64,000 bases of DNA from DASQFQ01 sp963805525 (GTDB taxonomy: Bacteria > Actinomycetota > Thermoleophilia > Solirubrobacterales > Solirubrobacteraceae): NCBI GenBank assembly GCA_963805525.1, contig CAWDUT010000006.1, positions 806,001-870,000 on the forward strand, given 5' to 3'. The translations under genes and the position numbers were made by a program. Shown piece by piece: positions 23,409 through 30,435 of this stretch (its first letter is position 1; the number at the start of each line of letters is the position of its first letter). The notes beneath the pieces are model-generated. The model saw only the letters and a program-made list of their open reading frames with translations, had not been told where the DNA came from and did no database searches.

Positions 23409-25073
23409 ATGGCTGACCTTACGGCCCTGGACTCGGTCCGGACGTGCATGGGAGACTCGCGCGGCGTGCCCAGCTCCCGAACCGAGGGACGTACCGAAGC
23501 CCCCGCCGAGCGTGAGAGCGCGGCGCGGCCGGCCGCCGTGGGCGAGCCGACCGTGGCGCGGCGCGTGCTGGCGTTGCAACGCAGCGCCGGCAACCAGGCG
23601 GTGACCGCGCTGATCCAGCGCGCGCCGGCGCCAACGCCGGCGGCGCTGACCAAGCTCCAGCAGCTCCTCGACGACGACAAGGAGGAGGCGGCGATCGCGC
23701 AGATGGGCACGCTGACCGAGGACGAGGCCAAGGCCGCGCTCGACACGCCGCAGCTGCGCAAGCTCGCCGTCAAGTCGTTCAACGACGCGGAGATGACGCG
23801 CGGCATCGCGTCGCTCAAGGGCGGCACGCTGCTGCAGAAGCTGCGCTGGATGATCGCCGAGGACGTCACCGATCTCGCGCGTGTGTGGCCGCTGCTGGTC
23901 GACAAGTCGGTGCCGGCGAACGAGAAGACCGCGCTCTACCCGCAGAACGACGTGCGGTCGTACTTCATCGAGATCTGCAACGACGACGAGATGGCCTCCG
24001 TCGTCGATGTGCTGGGCGGGACGCTCGTGCAGAAGCTCCACTGGATGCTGCTCGAGGGCACCTCCTGGAAGGCCGTGATCGAGAAGCTCAACAAGCACAC
24101 GAGCAAGGAGGAGCGCGAGAAGGTCTACGAGTTCGCGCCGATGCGCGGGTTGTTCGTCGACCTGCTCGGCGACGCGGAGATGGCGGCGCTCGTGCAGGCG
24201 CTCGGCGGCACGCTCGACCAGCAGCTGTCGTGGATGGCGGCCGAGGGGACGAACGGCGCGTTCGTGTTCGCGAAGGTCCGGCAGGCGCCCGACGACCAGC
24301 TCGCCAAGGTCACCGACGTCACCCGCAAGGCGATCAAGAAGGAGATCGGCAAGGACGACTACAAGCGCTTCATCGAGATGCTCGACGAGCAGCTCGTCAC
24401 GTGGGAGCAGAAGAACTTCAAGACCAAGGAGCAGCACTACGAGCTCGCTGACGAGAACGACCCGTCGAAGGGCTGGGAGCTCAAGAAGGACTTCGAGTGG
24501 CGGACGAAGTACGAGATCCTCTACCGGCGAGGAGAGCTGCGCGTCCGCGTGCGCATCAAGCTCAAGGGCGAGTCGGCGGGCGAGGCGCACAAGAAGATCT
24601 GGCGCGACGGCATCGCCAACCGCTGGAACAACAAGTTCCACATCGAGAACGACCACCGCCTCGCGCTCGTGTTCGAGCCGATCTTCACCGACAGCAACCC
24701 GCACTGCGAGATCGAGCTGCACAAGCCGCCGATCGTGCGCGAGAACTCGAGCAACTGGTACGTGGGGCCGACCGCCAACGGCGATCCCTCGAAGCCGCCG
24801 GACACCACCACGGGCGACACCGCGGCGCACGAGTTCGGCCACCTCGTCGGGCTGGAGGACGAGTACCGCCTGACCAGGAGCGAGTTCAAGCGCCTCGTCG
24901 GCCGCGACCCGACCGTCGCCGACCAGGACCCGGACATCGGCTATACGGTCCCGAAGTTGATGTCCGCGGGCCAGGCCGACGTCGAGGAACGCCACCTGAA
25001 GCCGTTCATCGACTGGCTGAACGCGAACAAGCGCGGCGGCGAGAAGCCGTACAAGCTGGTCGCCGGGCCGTGA
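23409..25073 (+). CDS. metzincin-like zinc metallopeptidase with eCIS-cargo-type N-terminus
   Basis: 554 residues from ATG 23409 (ATG 23448 is equally possible). Residues 1-50 are disordered and polar. LQRSAGNQAV (56-65) matches the LQRxxGNxAV motif common at the N-termini of DUF4157 and other proteins linked to extracellular contractile injection systems. Residues ~115-305 hold three ~62-residue repeats with core GGTLxQKLxWMxxEGT. The C-terminal domain has HEFGHLVGLEDEY (474-486), an HExxHxxGxxD zinc site, and a possible Met-turn (KLMSAG). It has no signal peptide. It overlaps the next gene by GTGA. A secreted or injected protease effector is inferred. Confidence 0.75.
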   Translation: MADLTALDSVRTCMGDSRGVPSSRTEGRTEAPAERESAARPAAVGEPTVARRVLALQRSAGNQAVTALIQRAPAPTPAALTKLQQLLDDDKEEAAIAQMGTLTEDEAKAALDTPQLRKLAVKSFNDAEMTRGIASLKGGTLLQKLRWMIAEDVTDLARVWPLLVDKSVPANEKTALYPQNDVRSYFIEICNDDEMASVVDVLGGTLVQKLHWMLLEGTSWKAVIEKLNKHTSKEEREKVYEFAPMRGLFVDLLGDAEMAALVQALGGTLDQQLSWMAAEGTNGAFVFAKVRQAPDDQLAKVTDVTRKAIKKEIGKDDYKRFIEMLDEQLVTWEQKNFKTKEQHYELADENDPSKGWELKKDFEWRTKYEILYRRGELRVRVRIKLKGESAGEAHKKIWRDGIANRWNNKFHIENDHRLALVFEPIFTDSNPHCEIELHKPPIVRENSSNWYVGPTANGDPSKPPDTTTGDTAAHEFGHLVGLEDEYRLTRSEFKRLVGRDPTVADQDPDIGYTVPKLMSAGQADVEERHLKPFIDWLNANKRGGEKPYKLVAGP

Positions 25074-25819
25074 CCGACCTGCTCGTGTCGTTCGCCGCGG
25101 CGGGCGGGGCGCCGCCCGCCTCGCAGCAGCTGGTGCGCGTGTTCCGCGACGGGCGCGTGCGCGCGCTGGCGGGCACCGCGTGGCCAGGGCTGGGGCCGGT
25201 CGACGAGGCAGGCGTGTACGCGTTCGAGCTGGACGCCGGCGCGCTCGGCGAGCTGGAGCGGCTGGCGGAGGCCACCGCGGGCGAGGAGCTCGACGGCCCG
25301 CGCGCGCCGGGTTCGGGACGGTTCGCGCTCGACGTCGGCGACGCCGCGCGGCTGCGCTGGGATCCGTTCACGACGCCGCCGGAGCCCGTCGCGGCGCTGG
25401 CCGACCGCCTGCGGACGCTGCTGGTCGAGGCGCGCGGGCACCCGCTCGCAGCCGTGCGGCTGGAGCTGGAGGCGGCGGGGCGTGACCCGCTCGGCCTGAC
25501 CTACCGCTTCATGGCGCGCGGGAGTGAGCCGCTCGTCCTCACGGTCGCGTCGCTGCGCGCACGGGTCGTCGAGGTCGAGTCCGAGCCGTCGGAGCCGCCC
25601 CCACTCGCGTGGGTGCGTGAATCAGTGCCGCTCGACACGCAGCCCGCCGGGCCGGCCGAGCTTGCGCCTGGCGAGACGCTGACGCTGGAGGGCGCGACGA
25701 GCGCGCCCGCGGGGCGCCTGCGCGTCGACGGCTTCGCCCGCGTCGCGCTCGGCCTCGCCGCGGTGGGCGAGGCCGAGCTGGAGGCGACGCTGGGCGCGGG
25801 CCCTAGCGGAACGTCTTGA
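25070..25819 (+). CDS. unknown protein coupled to the metallopeptidase
   Basis: 249 residues from a GTG that overlaps the peptidase stop (GTGA). No family is recognised. The protein is Ala/Leu/Glu-rich and appears to be two beta-rich parts: residues ~1-140 (SQQLVRVFRDGRVRALAGTA, FALDVGDAARLRWDPFTTPP) and ~140-249 (LTYRFMARGSEPLVLTVASL, ELAPGETLTLEG), the latter like an Ig or beta-sandwich fold. It has no signal peptide or membrane helix. Strict coupling to a protease gene suggests an inhibitor/immunity protein, a chaperone, or a co-cargo; none is shown by motif. The 3' end overlaps the convergent FN3 gene by 17 bp. Confidence 0.7.
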   Translation: MTDLLVSFAAAGGAPPASQQLVRVFRDGRVRALAGTAWPGLGPVDEAGVYAFELDAGALGELERLAEATAGEELDGPRAPGSGRFALDVGDAARLRWDPFTTPPEPVAALADRLRTLLVEARGHPLAAVRLELEAAGRDPLGLTYRFMARGSEPLVLTVASLRARVVEVESEPSEPPPLAWVRESVPLDTQPAGPAELAPGETLTLEGATSAPAGRLRVDGFARVALGLAAVGEAELEATLGAGPSGTS

Positions 25820-26762
25820 TCTTGATCTTCTTGCCGACGTTCGACGCGTACTGACCGGCCGACGAGCCGGTCCAGACGCGGAAGGTGCCGCCGCGGCGGA
25901 TCCGGACGTTCTTGGAGAACTTGCCGCCGGACAGCTTGGTGTCGCCGCCGACCGTGACCCACTGGCCGTTGTGCTTCTTCTGGAAGGCGACCTGCTGATC
26001 AGCCGCGCGCGGCGTGATCTTGCCGGAGAAGCGGACCAGGTGGCCGCGCTGCACGCGGTGCTTGCTGACCTTCGACTTCACGTACGGCTTGACGCCGAAC
26101 AGCACGAGCGGGCTGATGATGTCCGGGCGCTGCGGCATGACGACGCGGAACTGGGTGTTCTGCGTCACCGCGCCGTTGAGCAGCGGGAACCCGAAGTTGC
26201 CGTTGACGTCCGTGACCTGCTCGTTCGAGATGTTCTGGAACGGGAGCGCGTACGGCCACACGCTGGACTGCAGGACGACCCTGCGGCCCGCGTTGCCGGT
26301 GCCGGACAGGTTGCCCTTGACCAGCGTCGCCGTGTTCTTGGCGGGCACCGGGTTCGGCGTCGCGACCAGCGACAGGCCGAGCGGCTGCTTCTTGGTCGTG
26401 AACGAGCGCCGCTTGCCGAGCGCCGTGCCCGAGTTGTTGTGGGCGACGAGCCGGTAGAAGTACTTCGTCGCCGGCGCGAGGCCCGTGACGTCGGTGCGGG
26501 CGGGCACGGCCTTGTCGCCGTTACCGGCCGGGAACGGCGCGGTCTGCGACCCGAACGCGATCGTCGTCCCGTACTGGAAGTAGTAAGTCGTGGTCTGCTT
26601 GTTCGGATCGACCGAACCCCGGAGCCGCACGCTCTGGTACGTGAGCTTCGCGGGCGTGCCGGTGGTGGCGGCGGGCTTCGCGGCGAGCGCGGCAGCCGGC
26701 ATCACCATCCCCACTGCGACGGCGCTGAGCAGCGCTCCCAACCATTTGCTTCGCATTTGCAT
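25803..26762 (-). CDS. secreted fibronectin type III-like surface protein
   Basis: 319 residues from ATG 26762, with GGGAGGACC directly before it. A signal peptide (LLSAVAVGMVMPAAALAA) leads into an FN3-like domain (VRLRGSVDPNKQTTTYYFQY, TDVTGLAPATKYFYRLVAHN). Two further beta-sandwich segments follow (VLQSSVWPYALPFQNISNEQ; HRVQRGHLVRFSGKITPR). The tail is Lys/Arg-rich. Proteins of this style, with GSVDPN and YRLVAxN motifs, are common as secreted proteins in Solirubrobacterales. No enzymatic residues are seen; adhesion or envelope function is inferred. Confidence 0.75.
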   Translation of the reverse strand: MQMRSKWLGALLSAVAVGMVMPAAALAAKPAATTGTPAKLTYQSVRLRGSVDPNKQTTTYYFQYGTTIAFGSQTAPFPAGNGDKAVPARTDVTGLAPATKYFYRLVAHNNSGTALGKRRSFTTKKQPLGLSLVATPNPVPAKNTATLVKGNLSGTGNAGRRVVLQSSVWPYALPFQNISNEQVTDVNGNFGFPLLNGAVTQNTQFRVVMPQRPDIISPLVLFGVKPYVKSKVSKHRVQRGHLVRFSGKITPRAADQQVAFQKKHNGQWVTVGGDTKLSGGKFSKNVRIRRGGTFRVWTGSSAGQYASNVGKKIKIKTFR

Positions 26763-26833
26763 GGTCCTCCCGGACGTTGACGTGCTGACCCCTACTTCGT
26801 TCGCAACACGCCAATTCCCCCGATGACGCGGTC

Positions 26834-28327
26834 CTAGGCGCTCGTGCGCTTGCCGCAGACCGCGGTCTCCAACTCGTCGAGCGCGGCCGCGGTGCGGTCC
26901 ATCAGCGCCCACGCGTCGTCGACCTGGTCGCGGTCGGTGATGATCCCGAAGTCGACGTGGTCGCGGTAGCTCATGACCGTCATGTTGAGGCCGACGCCGT
27001 CGATCACGACCGAGACCGGGAAGTTCGCCTGCAGCAGGGCGCCCGCGCAGTAGAGCGGCTCGCGCGGCCCCGGGACGTTGGAGATGACGAGGTTGAGCGG
27101 CGGCCGGGTGCGGCCGAGGATGTCCATCGTCGTGCGCGCCGCGCGCGCCGCCACCGCGGGCGGGATGAAGCTCGTCGCGTCGGTGAGCAGGTCGGCCGGC
27201 AGCGCGCTGTGGCGGTCCTTGGCGCTGAGCAGGTACTCGTGGGCCTGCATCAGCCGCTCGCGCGGATCCGCGACGTTGGTGGGGATCGGGACGATCATGG
27301 TCGAGATCCGGTTGCCGTAGGTGCCGGCCTCCTCCTCGGTGCGGACCGACACGGGGATCATCGCCACCAGCGGCTCGTCGGGCAGCTCGTCGCGCTCGAG
27401 CAGCCAGCCGCGCACGGCGGTGGCGCACAGCGCGACCACGACGTCGTTGACGGTGATGCCCATCTCGTTCTTGAGCCGCTTGACCGTGTCGAGCGAGAGC
27501 GAGCCGAACGCGAAGCGGCGGTGCGGGCCGACGCGGCCGTTGAAGCTCGTCTTCGGCGGGCGGGCGGTGGTCACCTCGAGCACCGACGGGTCGTCACCGC
27601 GGGCGCGCGAGAGCAGGCTGGCCAGTTGTGGCACGGCCGGGAAGGCATTCGCGCCGGGGAGGTCGGTCAGGTTCGGCAGCGCGGAGGGCAGCGAGCGCAG
27701 CGCCCGCAGCGGCTGGCGCGGCACGCCGAGCAGCCCGCGGCCGAGCATCTCGAGGTCGCCGGGGACACGCTCGCCGTGCGTCTCATCGGGCCTCGGCGGC
27801 AGCTCCTTGCCCTCGGGGCTCGGATCGAGCAGCACGCCGAGGATCTCGTTGCCCGACACGCCGTCGACCATCGAGTGGTGCAGCTTGGTCAGCATCGCCA
27901 CGCGGCCACTGCCTCGGCCAGAGGCCTCGTCACCGCTTGCGCTCGCGAGCCCCTGGATCAGGTACAGCTCCCACAGCGGCCGCGAGCGGTCCAGCGGGCG
28001 CGCGAAGATCCGCGCGACGGTCTCGGCCAGCCGGCGGTCGTCGCCCGGCGGCGGCACCGCGCTCTCGCGGATGTGGAAGTCGAGGTCGAAGGCCGGATCC
28101 TCGACCCAGTACGGCAGGTCGATCCCGAACGGCACCTCGACCAGCCGCCACCGGAACGGCGGCAGCATGTGCAGCCGCTCCGACACCATCCGGCAGACGT
28201 CGCCGATCTCGAGCGTGCCGCCCGGCGCGGTCGACGGGTCGTAGACGGCGAGGCCGCCGACGTGCCCGTACGTGCGGGAAGTCTCCACGCCCAGGAACTG
28301 CGCGTCGAGGCTGGTCAGCTGCCGCAT
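26834..28327 (-). CDS. wax ester synthase / diacylglycerol O-acyltransferase (WS/DGAT)
   Basis: 497 residues. The N-terminus (LTSLDAQFLGVETSRTYGHV) and active-site motif HHSMVDG (HHxxxDG) near residue 147 define the bacterial WS/DGAT family. The C-terminal DUF1298 half contains NLVISNVPGPREPLYCAGA. It transfers acyl groups from acyl-CoA to fatty alcohol or diacylglycerol, making wax esters or triacylglycerol storage lipid at the membrane. It starts 37 bp after the threonine aldolase gene in the same direction. Confidence 0.93.
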   Translation of the reverse strand: MRQLTSLDAQFLGVETSRTYGHVGGLAVYDPSTAPGGTLEIGDVCRMVSERLHMLPPFRWRLVEVPFGIDLPYWVEDPAFDLDFHIRESAVPPPGDDRRLAETVARIFARPLDRSRPLWELYLIQGLASASGDEASGRGSGRVAMLTKLHHSMVDGVSGNEILGVLLDPSPEGKELPPRPDETHGERVPGDLEMLGRGLLGVPRQPLRALRSLPSALPNLTDLPGANAFPAVPQLASLLSRARGDDPSVLEVTTARPPKTSFNGRVGPHRRFAFGSLSLDTVKRLKNEMGITVNDVVVALCATAVRGWLLERDELPDEPLVAMIPVSVRTEEEAGTYGNRISTMIVPIPTNVADPRERLMQAHEYLLSAKDRHSALPADLLTDATSFIPPAVAARAARTTMDILGRTRPPLNLVISNVPGPREPLYCAGALLQANFPVSVVIDGVGLNMTVMSYRDHVDFGIITDRDQVDDAWALMDRTAAALDELETAVCGKRTSA

Positions 28328-28364
28328 GTGTCCTGTCCTGCCCGGTCGGCCGGGCGGCGGAACG

Positions 28365-29396
28365 TCAGGCTGTCGCCAGCGTGGCGCCGACGACGTCGAG
28401 CGCGGTCGCGATGTCCTCGGCGCCGACGTCGACGTGGGTGACCGCGCGCACCGTGCGCGCGTCGAGCGCGCCCATGACCACGCCGTTGGCGGCGAGCTGG
28501 GTGCACAGCGCGCGGGCGTCGGAGACCTGGAAGATCACGATGTTGGTGGCGACCGACGCCGGGTCGATGTCGATGCCGGGGATGTCCGCGAGGCCGCGGG
28601 CCAGCGTGCGGGCGTTGTCATGGTCCATCGCCAGCCGCTCGACGTGGTGGTCGAGCGCCCATAGCGCGCCGGCGGCGACGATCCCCGCCTGGCGCAGCGC
28701 GCCGCCCATCATCTGCTTGTAGCGCCAGGCCTCGTCGATCAGCTCGCGCGAGCCGGCCATGACGGCGCCCATCGGCGCGCCGAGGCCCTTCGAGAAGTCG
28801 ATCCATGCGGTGTCGAAGCCCGCGGTCCACTCGGTGGTGGGGATGCCGGAGGCCACGACCGCGTTCATCAGCCGCGCGCCGTCCATGTGCAGGCGCAGCC
28901 GGTTGGCCTTGGCCACCTCGACGACCTCGCGCAGCTGGGCGAGCGGCCACACGTGCCCGCCGGCGAGGTTCGTGGTCTGCTCGACCGACACGAGCCGGGA
29001 GCGCGGGCTGTAGCGGTCGTCCGGGGGTCGCATGGCCGCCGCGAGCGTGGCGGCGTCGAACATCCCGCGATCGCCCTCCAGCGGGCACAGCACCGCGCCG
29101 GAGATCGCCGCCGGGCCGCCGGCCTCGGCCTTGATCGGGTGGGAGGTGCGGTGGAGGTAGACCTCGTCGCCGCCGGCCCGGATGTGGATCCGGAAGCCGA
29201 TCGCGTTGCACATCGTCCCCGAGGGCATGAACACCGCGGCCTCGAAGCCGAGCAGCTCCGCCACCCGCTCGCAGAGCGCGTTGACGGTCGGGTCGCCGAA
29301 GTGCTGCTCGTCGCCGACCTCGGCCTCCGCCATCGCCCTGCGCATCTCCGGCGTCGGCCGGGTCTGGGTGTCGGAGTAGAGATTGACCCTCGGCAT
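28365..29396 (-). CDS. low-specificity L-threonine aldolase
   Basis: 343 residues of a fold type I PLP enzyme: YSDTQTRPTPEMRRAM at the N-terminus, GTMCNAIGF, HPIKAEAGG, LHMDGARLMNA (PLP-binding Asp) and DFSKGLGAPMGAV with the Schiff-base Lys near residue 200. It cleaves threonine or allo-threonine to glycine and acetaldehyde. It lies upstream of the WS/DGAT gene; no functional link is evident. Confidence 0.92.
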   Translation of the reverse strand: MPRVNLYSDTQTRPTPEMRRAMAEAEVGDEQHFGDPTVNALCERVAELLGFEAAVFMPSGTMCNAIGFRIHIRAGGDEVYLHRTSHPIKAEAGGPAAISGAVLCPLEGDRGMFDAATLAAAMRPPDDRYSPRSRLVSVEQTTNLAGGHVWPLAQLREVVEVAKANRLRLHMDGARLMNAVVASGIPTTEWTAGFDTAWIDFSKGLGAPMGAVMAGSRELIDEAWRYKQMMGGALRQAGIVAAGALWALDHHVERLAMDHDNARTLARGLADIPGIDIDPASVATNIVIFQVSDARALCTQLAANGVVMGALDARTVRAVTHVDVGAEDIATALDVVGATLATA

Positions 29397-29446
29397 GCCC
29401 GGGGCACGCTAGCGCGCGTACCCCGGGCAACCAAGAGAAAGGGGCG

Positions 29447-30367
29447 CTACCGGGGCAGACCCCGGATGCTCTTCTTGAACTGCTTCAGACCCGGGCGCGT
29501 CTCCCCGTTGGGGCCGACCAGGCCGGAGTCGAAGCGGTCGGTCTTCGGCGCGCCGAACCAGCGGTACACGTAGACCCGCTTGATCCGCTTGTACTTCTTG
29601 GCGAGCTTGAACAGGTACTTCGTCGCCTTGGCGGCGCGCGACGGCGAGTACTTGAAGCCCGACGTCTTGAACTGCACCAGGCCACCCGTCTCGGTCAGCC
29701 ACAGCTGGCCCCTGGTGACGCGCAGGACACGCTGGATGCCCTTGCTCTTGTGGCGGTTGACGTCGTTGTAGTTGTGCAGGCCCCAGATCCGGCCCTTGCG
29801 CTTCGAGGCCCTCTGGAACTTGCGCAGGTAGCTGTCGATGTTGCGCTGGTCGAGCAGGTCGGCCGCGAGGACCGTGCACTTCTTGCACGAGCTCTTCATG
29901 GCCTTCCAGTACTTGACCGCCAGCTTCGGGCTCTTGTACGTGGGCTGCGAGACGTGGTTGACCTCGTTCCAAGGCGCGAAGGTCTTCGCGTAGGGGAACT
30001 CCTTGCGGAAGGCCTTGACCGACTTCTTGTAGGCCCTGATGCTCGGCGCCTTGCAGGCCTTCGTCCTCTTGTACCTGTTGTTGACGAAGCAGCCGCGACG
30101 AGCGCTGAACTCGACGAGCACGTCCTGCTTGGCAGCGTGCGCGCGGTTCATGAACGCCTTCACCTCGTCGTGCTGGAACGCGACCTTCGCGTAGTCCCAG
30201 GGGACGATGTAGCGGGAGCGCTTGAGCTTCAGCGGCTTCCAGCTGGCGCTGTCAAAAACGGCCGGGTTCTGCTCCGAGAGGCCAACCTTGGGCTTGGCCT
30301 GGGCCGCGGGGACCGCCAGCAGGGCGGCCACGAGCGCGGCGATGGGGAGGATGAGTCGATATCGCAT
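29447..30367 (-). CDS. secreted glycoside hydrolase-like protein (clan GH-A fold)
   Basis: 306 residues with a signal peptide (ILPIAALVAALLAVPAAQA). The mature part is strongly basic, with many Lys/Arg. APWNEVNH carries the Asn-Glu pair expected for the acid/base catalyst and LWLTETGG the nucleophile Glu of (beta/alpha)8 clan A glycosidases such as GH5/GH39. Four Cys, in CFVNNRYKRTKAC and CKKC, could form disulfides. The substrate is unknown. AGGAG precedes the ATG. Confidence 0.7.
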   Translation of the reverse strand: MRYRLILPIAALVAALLAVPAAQAKPKVGLSEQNPAVFDSASWKPLKLKRSRYIVPWDYAKVAFQHDEVKAFMNRAHAAKQDVLVEFSARRGCFVNNRYKRTKACKAPSIRAYKKSVKAFRKEFPYAKTFAPWNEVNHVSQPTYKSPKLAVKYWKAMKSSCKKCTVLAADLLDQRNIDSYLRKFQRASKRKGRIWGLHNYNDVNRHKSKGIQRVLRVTRGQLWLTETGGLVQFKTSGFKYSPSRAAKATKYLFKLAKKYKRIKRVYVYRWFGAPKTDRFDSGLVGPNGETRPGLKQFKKSIRGLPR

Positions 30368-30395
30368 AGGGCTCCTAACCTAGCCACCCCCCTCA

Positions 30396-30410
30396 GAGTT
30401 GCGGCAACTC
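30396..30410. promoter_or_regulatory. 15-bp palindrome over the predicted uvrC -35 region
   Basis: GAGTTGC-G-GCAACTC is a perfect odd palindrome between the divergent glycosidase and uvrC genes. Its left edge coincides with the -35 position expected from the TACCCT hexamer at 30419. It does not match the actinobacterial LexA box. It is a candidate operator. Confidence 0.45.
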
Positions 30411-30418
30411 CCGATTCG

Positions 30419-30424
30419 TACCCT
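30419..30424 (+). promoter_or_regulatory. putative -10 element of uvrC
   Basis: TACCCT lies 11 bp before the uvrC ATG at 30436. It belongs to a set of TANCCT hexamers found 7-11 bp before starts in this window (also before the tRNA, tgt, secG and the 89-residue gene). Confidence 0.4.
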
Positions 30425-30435
30425 TGGTTGCAGGG

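Noticed and set aside
30396..30410. SOS (LexA) box at uvrC
   Set aside because: The palindrome lacks GAAC-N4-GTTC.
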